Numbered from the stretch's first letter, positions 23,920-32,429 are shown. The stretch is 36,189 nt of DNA from DASSKK01 sp035690495 (GCA_035690495.1 DASSKK010000092.1:1-36189); one strand, 5' to 3'. The notes: generated by a model not told the origin, from the letters alone. Numbers and translations are program-made.

Positions 23920-26277
23920 GTGTCCGCGTCGAACACGCCCGCTCCGTCAGGTCGTGCGGAGCCCTCGGAGGTGGTCCGCCGGCTGACCCGCGCCCCCGGC
24001 CGGGCGGACCGGCTGACCCATCTGGAGGTGCTCGCGGCCCGCGAGGGACGGCGCGTCCCGTGGCCGCGCTGGATCCCCGCAGAGCTGACGGCCGCGTTCG
24101 AGGCACGTGGCATCTCCGCCCCCTGGGCCCACCAGGTCGAGGCCGCGGAGGCTGCGCATCGCGGCGAGCACGTCGTGGTCGCGACCGGGACCGCGTCCGG
24201 GAAGTCGCTGGCCTACCTGATGCCGGGGCTGAGCGCCGTGGTGTCCGGCCGCGATCCGCAGAGGAGACCGAGCAAGCGAGGCAGCGGCACCGTTCTCTAT
24301 GTCTCGCCCACCAAGGCGCTGGCCAACGACCAGCTCGACGGGCTGCACGCACTCGGCGTCCCCGGACTGGCCGCCTGCACCCACGACGGCGACTCGTCGC
24401 GCGAGCAGCGCGACTGGGCGCGCGACTTCGCCGAGTTCGTGCTGACCAACCCGGACATGCTCCACCACTCGCTCCTGCCCGGCCATGCGCGCTGGGCGCG
24501 GTTCCTCGGCTCGCTGCGGTACGTCGTGGTCGACGAGTGCCACCACTACCGGGGTGTGTTCGGAGCGCACGTCGCGCAGGTGCTGCGCCGGCTGCGCCGG
24601 GTGTGCGCGTCGTACGGCGCCCGGCCCACCTTCGTGCTGGCCTCGGCCACCGTGGCGGATCCCGCGCAGTCGGCGACCCGGCTGACCGGGCTTCCGGTGC
24701 GGGCGGTGACCGATGACGCCTCGCGCCGCGGCCGGGTTGCCGTGGCGCTCTGGGAGCCGCCGTTCGCCTCCTACGCCGGGGAGAACGGTGCGCCCGTGCG
24801 CCGATCGGCGGGGGCAGAGGTCGCCGACCTGCTGGCAGATCTCGTGGTCCAAGGCGTGCGCACCCTCGCGTTCGTCCGGTCCCGGCAGGGCGCGGAGACC
24901 GTGGCGGTGGCCACGCAGCGGCTGCTCTCGGAGGTGGCGCCCGAGCTCGCCTCGCGGGTGGCCGCCTACCGCGGCGGCTACCTCCCCGAAGAGCGCCGTG
25001 CCCTCGAGCGGGCGCTGCGCGACGGCCAGCTGCTCGGGATGGCCGCGACGAACGCGCTCGAGCTCGGGATCGACGTGGCCGGCCTCGATGCCGTGCTGGT
25101 CGCCGGCTTCCCGGGCACGCGCGCCGCGCTCTGGCAGCAGATCGGCCGGGCCGGCCGTGCGGGAGCAGACGCCCTCGGTGTGTTCGTCGCCCGCGACGAC
25201 CCGCTGGACACCTATCTGGTGACCCATCCAGATGCCCTGCTCGGCGCACCGGTCGAGGCCACCGTGTTCGACCCCGACAACCCCCACGTGCTCGGTCCGC
25301 ACCTGTGCGCGGCAGCGGCCGAGATCCCGTTGCGCGAGGACGACCTGGACCTGTTCGGGCCGGGGTCCCGCGCCGCGGTCGACGCGCTCGCCGAGGCAGG
25401 GCTGCTGCGCAGACGCGCGAACGGCTGGTTCTGGACCGACCGCCGGCGCGCGGCGGACCTGGCCGACATCAGATCCACGGGCGGGCCACCGGTCCGGCTG
25501 GTCGAGATGGGCACAGGGCGGCTGCTCGGCACGGTCGACGCGGGTTCGGCGCACTCCCAGGTGCATGCGGGAGCGGTCTACCTCCACCAGGCGGAGACCT
25601 ACCTCGTCGACTCCTTCGACCCCGACGAGGGTGTGGCGATGCTGCAGCGGGACGACCCGGACTACACGACGTTCGCGCGCGAGGTCACCGACATCGCAGT
25701 CGGCGAGGAGGCGGAGCACCAGTCGTGGGGCCAGGCGCGGATCAGTTTCGGGGACGTGACCGTGACCCATCAGGTGGTCTCGTTCCTGCGCCGCCGCAGC
25801 CCGTCGGGGGAGGTGCTGGGAGAGGAGCCGCTCGGCCTGCCCGAACGCGTGCTCCACACACGTGCCGTGTGGTGGAGTCTCCCGGCCGCGTCGCTGGAGG
25901 CAGCCGGACTCGCGCCCATGGACGTGCCGGGGTCGGCGCACGCGGCCGAGCACGCGTCGATCGGGCTGCTGCCGCTGTTCGCCACCTGCGACCGATGGGA
26001 CATCGGCGGGGTGTCGACCGCGCTGCATCCCGACACCGCGCAGACGACGGTGTTCGTCTACGACGGCCATCCGGGGGGCGCGGGGTTCGCCGAGCGCGGC
26101 TTCCGGGCTGCCGCGCAGTGGTTGTCGGCCACCCGGGCGGCGATCGCGTCCTGCCGGTGCGAAGCGGGGTGCCCGTCGTGCGTGCAGTCGCCCAAGTGCG
26201 GCAACGGCAACGACCCGCTCGACAAGCAGGGGGCGGTCAGGATGCTCGACGTACTCCTCGGGGAGACGCCCCGTTAG
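23920..26277 (+). CDS. DEAD/DECH-box helicase, MrfA/YprA-like
   Basis: A 785-residue superfamily 2 helicase. Motif I is ATGTASGKS, motif II DECHHY, motif III ASATVADPA, motif VI QIGRAGRAG. The C-terminal DUF1998 region ends in a four-cysteine site (CRCEAGCPSCVQSPKC). This layout is that of Bacillus MrfA, a repair helicase acting on mitomycin-type damage, and of the DECH helicase of the actinobacterial helicase/secretion neighbourhood. Start at GTG 23920. The TAG stop (26275-26277) overlaps the TAA stop of the convergent TadE-like gene by 2 bp. Confidence 0.93.
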   Translation: MSASNTPAPSGRAEPSEVVRRLTRAPGRADRLTHLEVLAAREGRRVPWPRWIPAELTAAFEARGISAPWAHQVEAAEAAHRGEHVVVATGTASGKSLAYLMPGLSAVVSGRDPQRRPSKRGSGTVLYVSPTKALANDQLDGLHALGVPGLAACTHDGDSSREQRDWARDFAEFVLTNPDMLHHSLLPGHARWARFLGSLRYVVVDECHHYRGVFGAHVAQVLRRLRRVCASYGARPTFVLASATVADPAQSATRLTGLPVRAVTDDASRRGRVAVALWEPPFASYAGENGAPVRRSAGAEVADLLADLVVQGVRTLAFVRSRQGAETVAVATQRLLSEVAPELASRVAAYRGGYLPEERRALERALRDGQLLGMAATNALELGIDVAGLDAVLVAGFPGTRAALWQQIGRAGRAGADALGVFVARDDPLDTYLVTHPDALLGAPVEATVFDPDNPHVLGPHLCAAAAEIPLREDDLDLFGPGSRAAVDALAEAGLLRRRANGWFWTDRRRAADLADIRSTGGPPVRLVEMGTGRLLGTVDAGSAHSQVHAGAVYLHQAETYLVDSFDPDEGVAMLQRDDPDYTTFAREVTDIAVGEEAEHQSWGQARISFGDVTVTHQVVSFLRRRSPSGEVLGEEPLGLPERVLHTRAVWWSLPAASLEAAGLAPMDVPGSAHAAEHASIGLLPLFATCDRWDIGGVSTALHPDTAQTTVFVYDGHPGGAGFAERGFRAAAQWLSATRAAIASCRCEAGCPSCVQSPKCGNGNDPLDKQGAVRMLDVLLGETPR

Positions 26278-26645
26278 CCGGCGGGGCCGGCGCGGGCCCT
26301 CGCGCGCACGCTGACCGTCCGGCCCACGAGCCCGGTGAGGTCGTCGCCGACGTCCACGGTCAGGACCGGCCCGCTCACGGTGCAGTGCAGCTGTCGCGCG
26401 CCGTTCGCGCGTGCGGTCCGCGCGGCTGCCGCGCAGCCGTCCTGCCCCCGCTGGAGCGCGCGGGCGCCGGCAAGCGCGGCCAGGTCCGCGGCGGACTCGA
26501 CCCGGCGCTGCCCGACCAGCAGGCCGCCGAGCACCGCCACACCGGCCGCGACCGTGGCCAGCACGACCAGGAACGTCAGGGCGAGCATCGTGGCGCTGCC
26601 GGTCTCGCTGCGACTCCGCGAGGGGACGGGGACACGGCGGGTCAT
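26274..26645 (-). CDS. TadE-like secreted/membrane protein (Rv3654c-like)
   Basis: A 123-residue protein with a short basic head (MTRRVPVPSRSRSETGSAT), a pilin-type hydrophobic helix MLALTFLVVLATVAAGVAVL, and ESAADLAALAGARALQRGQD, the hallmark of TadG/TadE-like proteins, then a short beta-rich tail with two cysteines. It is the last gene of the Tad operon. Its ATG overlaps the preceding gene stop (ATGA). It is probably a minor pilin or pilus-assembly factor held in the membrane. Confidence 0.85.
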   Translation of the reverse strand: MTRRVPVPSRSRSETGSATMLALTFLVVLATVAAGVAVLGGLLVGQRRVESAADLAALAGARALQRGQDGCAAAARTARANGARQLHCTVSGPVLTVDVGDDLTGLVGRTVSVRARARAGPAG

Positions 26646-27019
26646 CGCGCCTCCTGGGCGGCGACGGCCGAGGCGGTCACGTCGATCTCGGGCAGGAAGT
26701 CGAACAGGCCGCCAGGACCGCGCACCGCGGCCACCACGTCGGCGGTCACCGTCGCACCGTGGTCGTGCACGCGGATCTGTGCGCCGTCGGGAGCGACCCG
26801 TCGCCCCAGGGCGATCGCGGAGGTGGGGGCGTCGTCGCGTGCCGCGGCGCGTGCCACTTCGCGAGCGGCGTCGACCACGCGCATCTGGGCGGCCGCCAGC
26901 GCCAGCAGCCACACCAGCCCGAGTGCGACCGCGGCAAGCAACGGCAGCACGACCATGGTCTCGGCGGTGACCGCGCCGCGTTCGCCGCGGCGCGGTCGGG
27001 CCGCTGAGGGCAGGCTCAT
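26642..27019 (-). CDS. TadE-family minor pilin (Rv3655c-like)
   Basis: A 125-residue protein with basic head RPRRGERGAVTAETMVVLPL, where GAVTAE is the pilin-like cleavage/Glu5 signature. A single membrane helix runs to LLALAAAQMRVVDAAREVAR, followed by a small extracytoplasmic domain. Overlaps of 4 nt with genes on both sides show tight coupling within the Tad cluster. Confidence 0.87.
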   Translation of the reverse strand: MSLPSAARPRRGERGAVTAETMVVLPLLAAVALGLVWLLALAAAQMRVVDAAREVARAAARDDAPTSAIALGRRVAPDGAQIRVHDHGATVTADVVAAVRGPGGLFDFLPEIDVTASAVAAQEAR

Positions 27020-27201
27020 CCGAGCCCGATCAGGTGCAGGAAGAAGTCGAACAGGTGCTTGAGCAGCGCCTGGCCCCAGTCGCTCATCAGGATCTTGATG
27101 AGGATGGACGCGAAGCCGCAGCCGGCAGCGGTCACCACGGCGTACTCGGCCGAGGTGACACCGTGCTGGTTGCGCAGGCGAGCTGCGGGTGATTTGGTCA
27201 T
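27016..27201 (-). CDS. Flp-like pilin, DUF4244 family (Rv3656c-like)
   Basis: A 61-residue protein: head TKSPAARLRNQHGVTSAEYA with the prepilin motif G-VTSAE-Y, then a hydrophobic helix and an amphipathic end (ALLKHLFDFFLHLIGLG). It is the probable major Flp-type pilin of this locus, processed by a prepilin peptidase not present in the window. GGAGG lies 6 nt before the ATG. The stop overlaps the next gene (ATGA). It is separated from tadC by about 214 bp, so it may have its own promoter. Confidence 0.88.
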   Translation of the reverse strand: MTKSPAARLRNQHGVTSAEYAVVTAAGCGFASILIKILMSDWGQALLKHLFDFFLHLIGLG

Positions 27202-27345
27202 GCGGACCTCCAAGGTCTGCCGTCGGCTCCGAGCCGGCGGTGAGTGGGTTGACGCATCGACTCTGCTGACGACGGGCCCCGGGCGCGACGGGCAGTTCCG
27301 GATCTGGGGAGAGGTGGCCGCACGACGCGGTTGTGGAGCCGATCT

Positions 27346-27397
27346 GGCATGGGCGGGGGAGGCATGGGCGGGGCGGCGGGGGGAGGCATGGGCGGGG
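27346..27397. repeat. Three direct copies of GGCATGGGCGGGG
   Basis: Copies start at 27346, 27361 and 27385, the last two separated by a GGCGGGGGGA-type filler. They lie between tadC and the pilin gene, upstream of the pilin start on the minus strand, in a G-rich tract with no convincing coding sequence. Confidence 0.7.
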
Positions 27398-27415
27398 CGG
27401 CGGGGGAGGGCACAG

Positions 27416-28189
27416 TCAGCGGTGCAGCACCACCGCGACGGAGCCGACGAACAGCGGCACCACGCCGACCAGCACGAACGCGGGAAGCATGCAGACGCCG
27501 AGCGGGATCGCAGCGCGTACGCCGACCGCACGGGCCCTGTTCTCGACCTCGGACCGGGCGTCGCGGCGCAGGTCGTCGGCGAGCCGGGCGAGCGCGTCGG
27601 CCACGGACGCGCCGCTCTCGACGGCCCGGGCAACCGCCCGACCGAGGCGCCCGAGGGCGCGATGCCGGCCGAGGTCGCGCCAGACCGTGACCGGGGGTAC
27701 GCCGAGCCTCAGCCGGCGCGTGACGGTGTCCAGCTCGGCGCTCACCGGCTCGTCGACGGCGGCCGCGACCTGCTCGAGGGTCTCGACCGGGCCGAGGCCC
27801 ACCGCCAGTCCGGCAGCCATCAGGTCGACCACGTGGGGCAGCTGCGCACGCAACCGCTCCCGGTGGCGGCGCGCTCCTGGCGGCTCCATCCTCCCCATGA
27901 GCACCCAGGCGGCGAGCGCGGCCGGCGCGGCGACGACGAGACCCGGCGCACCGCCGACCAGGACGAAGGCGGCGCACCCGGCCAGCAGGGTCACGCCGAT
28001 GCGGACCAGCCGGCTGCTGTGTCGAGTAGGCGCATCTGCCGCGCCCATGGCAGTCACGGGCGGTGGGCGCCGAGTTGCCGCGGCAGATGCGCCGACTCGA
28101 CGGCGCCGGGGCGGAGCGGGTACGGCGGCCAGGGCGGTGCAGCCCGCCAGCAGGGAGGCCGCCAGCCCGGCGAGCTGGCCGGCGCTCAC
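27416..28189 (-). CDS. tadC: TadC-like type II/IV secretion F-domain protein
   Basis: A 257-residue membrane protein: helix 1 near the N-terminus (LAASLLAGCTALAAV), an Arg/Ala/Pro-rich linker, helix pairs around VTLLAGCAAFVLVGG and AAPAALAAWVLMG, the cytoplasmic GspF domain (LPHVVDLMAAGLAVGLGPVE ... ARAVESGASVADALARLADD) and a C-terminal helix pair. With TadB it forms the inner-membrane platform driven by TadA. GTG 28189 overlaps the tadB stop (GTGA). The linker is encoded by a 79-bp palindrome. Confidence 0.88.
   Translation of the reverse strand: MSAGQLAGLAASLLAGCTALAAVPAPPRRRRVGASAAATRRPPPVTAMGAADAPTRHSSRLVRIGVTLLAGCAAFVLVGGAPGLVVAAPAALAAWVLMGRMEPPGARRHRERLRAQLPHVVDLMAAGLAVGLGPVETLEQVAAAVDEPVSAELDTVTRRLRLGVPPVTVWRDLGRHRALGRLGRAVARAVESGASVADALARLADDLRRDARSEVENRARAVGVRAAIPLGVCMLPAFVLVGVVPLFVGSVAVVLHR
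28022..28100. repeat. 79-bp palindrome inside tadC
   Basis: 22-bp arms at 28022-28043 and 28079-28100 match as inverted repeats at 21 of 22 positions around a 35-bp loop. The element is read in frame and supplies the variable linker after the first TadC helix, so it looks like an in-frame insertion. Confidence 0.75.
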
Positions 28190-28977
28190 GGCGCGTACAC
28201 CGCTCGCGCGATCGCGTCGATCCACCACATTCCGGCGAGCACCAGAGCCACGCCCACGCCGAGGCAGGCGAGCCCGGGGGTCGTGTCGAGCAGGAAGTGC
28301 CACGGCCGGGCACCGATGCCCGCCCCCATCGCCATCGCGGCGAGCGGGAGCACGGCGACCAGTCGCGCGGTTGCCCGCGCGGACGCAAGCTCTGCCTCGA
28401 CCACCCGGCGGGTCTGCTCCCGGACCCGGCACGACGCGGCGACCTGTCCGAGGCCGGCGGCGAGGCCGGCGCCGGAGCTCTGCGACACCCGCCAGGCCGA
28501 GGCGACCTCCCGCAGCCCCTCGGCGCCGGGTTCGGCAGCCACCCGGCGCAATGCGTCGGGCACGTCGGCGCCCAGCCGAGCCGCCGCCACCACCGGCTCG
28601 AAGGGCGGCCACACGTCGAGGCACCGCTCGAGCCCCCGAAGCACCGGCTGTCCCGCCCGGAGCTCTCCCACCAGGGCCTCGCACACCTCGACCACTTCAC
28701 CCCGCCTCAGGTCTGCCCGTTTCCGCATGCGGCCTCGTCGCACCTGGGACATCAGGCCGGCGAGTGCGCCGAGACCGATCAGTGCCAGCGCCAGACGGCG
28801 TCCGTCCAGCCACACCAGAAGGCCCACGGCCGCGGCGGCGACGAGCACCAGCCAGGTGCGCGTGCGTCCCGCTGCGTCTCGACCCGGCCACCGCGGCCGA
28901 GAGGTCCGGCCCCGAGGACGAGCCGGGAAGAGCAGCACCGCAGCCAGCCCCGACAGCAGCATCGCCGCGAGGCTCAC
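28186..28977 (-). CDS. tadB: TadB-like type II/IV secretion F-domain protein
   Basis: A 263-residue membrane protein with two N-terminal helices, the cytoplasmic domain GEVVEVCEALVGELRAGQPV ... SAWRVSQSSGAGLAAGLGQV typical of TadB, and two C-terminal helices (LVAVLPLAAMAMGAGIG, LACLGVGVALVLAGMWW). GTG 28977 overlaps the tadA stop and its own stop overlaps tadC, a chain of 4-nt couplings. Confidence 0.9.
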   Translation of the reverse strand: MSLAAMLLSGLAAVLLFPARPRGRTSRPRWPGRDAAGRTRTWLVLVAAAAVGLLVWLDGRRLALALIGLGALAGLMSQVRRGRMRKRADLRRGEVVEVCEALVGELRAGQPVLRGLERCLDVWPPFEPVVAAARLGADVPDALRRVAAEPGAEGLREVASAWRVSQSSGAGLAAGLGQVAASCRVREQTRRVVEAELASARATARLVAVLPLAAMAMGAGIGARPWHFLLDTTPGLACLGVGVALVLAGMWWIDAIARAVYAP

Positions 28978-30137
28978 CGCGCCCCGCCCCGCTCCAGGAC
29001 CTCGCCCAGTCGCGACGCGCCGGCGAGCTCGCGAGTCGCACCGCCGGCGTCGAAAGCCACCGCGGGCATCGCGACCACGATGCCGTCCGGTCTGCGTTCG
29101 AGCACGGCGATCTGCTGCAGCCGGCGCACCCCGTCGCGGTCCCGGCCCAGGTGCACGACCGCGGCGACAGCGGACGCGAGCTGGCTGTGCACCGCCGCCA
29201 TCGGCATGCCTGCCGCCATCGCCAGCGCCTCGATGCGGGCGGGTACGTCCCCGGCGGAGTTCGCGTGCACGGTGCCGCAGCCGCCCTCGTGGCCGGTGTT
29301 CATCGCGGCCAGCAGGTCGGCCACCTCCGCGCCGCGCACCTCGCCCACCACCAGCCGGTCCGGGCGCATCCGCAGGGCCTGTCGCACGAGCGTGCGCAGC
29401 GGCACCTCTCCCGCGCCCTCGACGTTCGGCGGTCGTGCCTCGAGCCCGACGACGTGCGGATGGTCCGGTCGCAGCTCGCTGGAGTCCTCGACGACCACGA
29501 TCCGGTGCAGCGGGTCGACGATGCTCAGCAGTGAGGAGAGCAGGGTGGTCTTCCCCGAGCCCGTGCCGCCGCTGACCAGGAAGGCGAGCCTGGCGGCGAC
29601 GATCCTGCGCAGCAGGCGGGCGCCGTCGACGTTGACCGTGCCCGCCTCCACCAGCTCCTCGAGGGTGAAGACCCGGCGCCGCGGCACCCGCAGCGACAGC
29701 ACGGTGCCGGGACGGGCGATCGGCGCCAGCACAGCGTGAAAACGGGTTCCGTCGGCGAGGCGAACGTCGACGTACGGCGTGGCGTCGTCCAGCCGGCGAC
29801 CCGCGGCGCCCGCCAACCTCTGGGCGAGGTTGCGCACCGCAGCATCGCCGGGGAACCGCACGCCGGTCCGCTCCAGGCCGTTGCCCCGGTCGACGTACAC
29901 GTGCTCGGCGCCGTTGACCAGCACGTCGGTCACGCCCGGCAGCCCCAGCAGCGGATCGAGCGGTCCGGCGCCCTCGACGTCCTGACGGAGCCGGTCGTGG
30001 ACGGCGAGCACCTCGGCGTCGCCCACCGGCCTGCCTTGTGCGCGCAACGCCCGGGCCACGAGATCGGGCGTGACCGCCGACCCGTTGCGCGCCAGCTCCT
30101 CGCGGACTCCGTCGACCAGGGCCTCGGCAGGCGTCAC
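28974..30137 (-). CDS. tadA: TadA-family pilus assembly ATPase
   Basis: A 387-residue secretion ATPase of the helicase/secretion-neighbourhood type. The N-terminal domain includes PLLGLPGVTDVLVNGAEHVY. Walker A is SGGTGSGKTT, the Asp box VVVEDSSELRP, and VRQALRMRPDRLVVGEVRG holds the arginine finger and Walker B, then MNTGHEGGCGTVHANS. It powers Flp/Tad pilus assembly at the inner face of the membrane. GTG 30137 overlaps the ssd stop. Confidence 0.93.
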   Translation of the reverse strand: MTPAEALVDGVREELARNGSAVTPDLVARALRAQGRPVGDAEVLAVHDRLRQDVEGAGPLDPLLGLPGVTDVLVNGAEHVYVDRGNGLERTGVRFPGDAAVRNLAQRLAGAAGRRLDDATPYVDVRLADGTRFHAVLAPIARPGTVLSLRVPRRRVFTLEELVEAGTVNVDGARLLRRIVAARLAFLVSGGTGSGKTTLLSSLLSIVDPLHRIVVVEDSSELRPDHPHVVGLEARPPNVEGAGEVPLRTLVRQALRMRPDRLVVGEVRGAEVADLLAAMNTGHEGGCGTVHANSAGDVPARIEALAMAAGMPMAAVHSQLASAVAAVVHLGRDRDGVRRLQQIAVLERRPDGIVVAMPAVAFDAGGATRELAGASRLGEVLERGGAR

Positions 30138-31219
30138 GACGCCTGCCTCTCAGGGATCCGGTCGAGGACCGCGCGGGCGGCGCGCGACAACGGCGAGCGG
30201 CGTGAGCGCACCGGCCCGAGCCCGAGGTCGACGTCCTCGGTGAGCCGCCGCTGATGCCCGATCGCAGCCACCACCGGCAGGCCCAGCGCCTCGCCGACCT
30301 GGTCGGTCAGCAGTGCCGACCGCCCCGCGCGCACCACGACCGCGAGCTCGCGGGTGAGGCCGCGCAACCGGTCGCACACGCGCCCCGCGGAGGAGACCGC
30401 GGCGACCGACCGGCCGGTGACCATCAGGACCAGGTCGCACCGGGAGACGACCTCGACGGTGGCCTCGTCCTCCGCCCGGGGCAGATCCACGACGACCAGG
30501 TCGTGCCCGCGAGCCCCGGCCGAGAGCACCTGCCGCACGGTGCCGGGGTCCAGCGCTGCGGCCGGACCGGCCGACCAGGTGAGCACCGACAGCCCGGCAC
30601 GGGACGGCAGCGCCTCCCGAAGGGAGCGGGACCCGAGCCGTCCCCGTGCCGCCGCGAGCCCTTCCCAGCGGACTCCTGTGGTCTCGTCGAGGCCGACGAC
30701 CCGGTCCAGCCCCGGCCCTCCGGGATCGAGATCCATCAGCAGGGTGGGAGAGCGCAAGGCGGCCACCGTGGCCAGTGCGCAGGCGAACGTGGACGCCCCC
30801 GCGCCTCCGCAACCACCCACCACGCCGGCCACGTACGCCGTACCGGCTCGACCTCCGGTGCCGTCGCCGGCGTCGGCGAGCAGGTCGACGAGCCAGCGCT
30901 CCGAGGCGGGCAGCTCGACCGCGGTGCGCGCGCCGGCGGACAGCGCGGCCCGGTAGAGGCCGTCGTCGAAGCCGCCGCGCGCGAGCACGTGCACCTCGTC
31001 GCGCCGAGGCGGAGCGTGCCGTGCGATCGCCTCGACGCTGTCTGCTCCGATCAGCACGGCCGGCGCGTCCGCCCAGGACCGCAGCGCCGCACTGCTGTCG
31101 TGGGCAACCTCGATCTCGACCCCGGCGGCGGCCGCCAGCCGCAGCACGTCGGCGAGCAGCAGCTCGTCCCCGGTGACCAACAGCGGCAGAACCGTGCACG
31201 AGACGGCGATGTCACTCAT
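30134..31219 (-). CDS. ssd: CpaE/MinD-like septum-site determining protein
   Basis: A 361-residue protein with a pseudo-receiver N-terminal domain (residues about 1-115) and a MinD/ParA-like ATPase domain from about residue 130 with a deviant P-loop GGCGGAGAST, then LLMDLDPGGPGLDRVVG and VVVDLPRAED. It matches the actinobacterial CpaE homologue next to tadA, called Ssd in Mycobacterium (Rv3660c). It probably localises the Tad machine or affects septum placement. ATG 31219 is preferred; the frame stays open upstream but crosses the 6C RNA. Confidence 0.88.
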   Translation of the reverse strand: MSDIAVSCTVLPLLVTGDELLLADVLRLAAAAGVEIEVAHDSSAALRSWADAPAVLIGADSVEAIARHAPPRRDEVHVLARGGFDDGLYRAALSAGARTAVELPASERWLVDLLADAGDGTGGRAGTAYVAGVVGGCGGAGASTFACALATVAALRSPTLLMDLDPGGPGLDRVVGLDETTGVRWEGLAAARGRLGSRSLREALPSRAGLSVLTWSAGPAAALDPGTVRQVLSAGARGHDLVVVDLPRAEDEATVEVVSRCDLVLMVTGRSVAAVSSAGRVCDRLRGLTRELAVVVRAGRSALLTDQVGEALGLPVVAAIGHQRRLTEDVDLGLGPVRSRRSPLSRAARAVLDRIPERQAS

Positions 31220-31598
31220 GCCCCGACTCTCGCCCGGCATGCGAGCGCCGGAAAGCAGGTCGTCGCCTGCTGTGCAGAACCCAGCCGGTCGTGCGCCTGT
31301 GCACGATCTCCGGCGTGGTACGTACGGGATGGGTGCGACCCCCGGTCGGGGGGTGGACCGGGGGCCGCGCGGTCCGGGCTCGGGGGGGATGAGCCGGGAC
31401 CTCCGCCAGCGGCTGGGGGGATGCCGCTGGGGTCTGTGGGTGCCTGCCACGATCTCACGGTCGAGGCCGCGGAGCCACCCCATGATGGTAGCGCGTTCTT
31501 TACCCATCCGGCACCGCCGAGGCCGGTTCGTCCCCGCGGTCCACGGGGACCGGTACCCTCGGGGTGCCCACCGAGAGGGACGAAAGGCGCGCACCCCG
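31220..31598. other. ssd/HAD intergenic region
   Basis: These 379 bases between divergent genes hold the 6C RNA on the minus strand. On the plus side a small hairpin GTCCCCG/CGGGGAC (about 31530-31550) and a TACCCT box (31555-31560) lie about 40-70 nt upstream of the HAD start and may be its promoter region. ORFs crossing it are not supported. Confidence 0.5.
31337..31440 (-). ncRNA. 6C RNA (C-rich-loop small RNA)
   Basis: On the minus strand, in 5'-3' order: hairpin 1 has an 8-bp stem CCAGCGGC/GCCGCTGG (31430-31406) with loop ATCCCCCCA; hairpin 2 has stem GGTCC-GGCTC with one mismatch (31401-31371) and a loop with seven C; hairpin 3 has a perfect 9-bp stem CCCCCGGTC/GACCGGGGG (31364-31339) with loop CACCCCCC. 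Two adjacent hairpins with six-C loops define the actinobacterial 6C family, whose mycobacterial member (B11) lies between Rv3660c and Rv3661, the same gene neighbours as here. C-loops are thought to pair with G-rich ribosome binding sites. Exact ends are inferred. Confidence 0.85.
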
Positions 31599-32411
31599 AT
31601 GGCTGTTGCTCGATCCGGCCGGCCGGCGGCGTTCTTCGACCTGGACAAGACGATCATCGCGAAGTCCAGCACACTCGCGTTCAGCAGGTCGTTCTACGCC
31701 GGCGGGCTGATCTCGCGCGGATCGGTGCTGCGCAGCGCCTACGCCCAGTTCGTCTACCTGGTGGGCGGCGCCGATCACGACCAGATGGAGAAGATGCGGG
31801 AGTTCCTCTCCGAGCTGTGCGCCGGCTGGGACGTGGCCACGGTGCAGGAGATCGTCGCCGACACCTTGCATCACATCGTCGACCCGCTGGTGTTCGACGA
31901 GGCAGTCGGCCTGATCGAGGAGCACCACCTCGCCGGCCGCGACGTGATCATCGTCTCCGCGTCAGGCACCGAGGTCGTCGAGCCGATCGGCGAGATGCTC
32001 GGCGCCGACGGGGTGATCGCCACCCGGATGGGTGTGGCCGACGGGAAGTACACGGGCCGGATCGACTTCTACGCCTACGGGGAGAACAAGGCCACCGCGA
32101 TCACCGAGCTCGCCGACAGCGCCGGCTACGACCTCTCCCGCAGCTTCGCCTACAGCGACTCGATCACCGACATCCACATGCTCGAGGTGGTCGGGCACCC
32201 GTACGCCGTCAACCCCGACAAGGAGCTGCGCAAGCAGGCCACGGCTCGCGGCTGGCCGGTGCTGGTGTTCAGCAAGCCCGTCGCGCTGCGCAGCCGGATG
32301 CGGCTGCCGCAGAGCAAGCCGACCCTGGCCGCGCTGGCGCTGGGCACCGCGGCGGCGGTCGGCGGAGCGGTCTACCTGGCCGCCCGCCGGCGGATCGGGA
32401 CGAGTGCGTAG
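31599..32411 (+). CDS. HAD-IB family phosphatase with C-terminal membrane anchor
   Basis: A 270-residue HAD subfamily IB hydrolase. Motif I is FFDLDKTII, motif II IIVSASGT, motif III region GENKATAI and motif IV YSDSITDIHML. A C-terminal hydrophobic helix (LAALALGTAAAVGGAVYLAA) with basic flank suggests a membrane anchor. Family members include phosphoserine-phosphatase-like enzymes; the substrate is unknown. It is the Rv3661 counterpart. ATG 31599 is chosen; extension upstream runs through the 6C RNA region. The SD is weak. Confidence 0.92.
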   Translation: MAVARSGRPAAFFDLDKTIIAKSSTLAFSRSFYAGGLISRGSVLRSAYAQFVYLVGGADHDQMEKMREFLSELCAGWDVATVQEIVADTLHHIVDPLVFDEAVGLIEEHHLAGRDVIIVSASGTEVVEPIGEMLGADGVIATRMGVADGKYTGRIDFYAYGENKATAITELADSAGYDLSRSFAYSDSITDIHMLEVVGHPYAVNPDKELRKQATARGWPVLVFSKPVALRSRMRLPQSKPTLAALALGTAAAVGGAVYLAARRRIGTSA

Positions 32412-32429
32412 CACGGCACTAGACCACCC

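Noticed and set aside
27198..27416. Pro-rich minus-strand frame (repeated MPPP units) ending in ATGA overlap with the pilin start
   Set aside because: The proline content is produced by the G-rich tandem repeats; no family resemblance and no SD. The overlap is probably coincidental.
31173..31598. Longer N-terminus for the HAD protein
   Set aside because: The upstream residues have no HAD homology and would be translated from the complement of the 6C RNA region.
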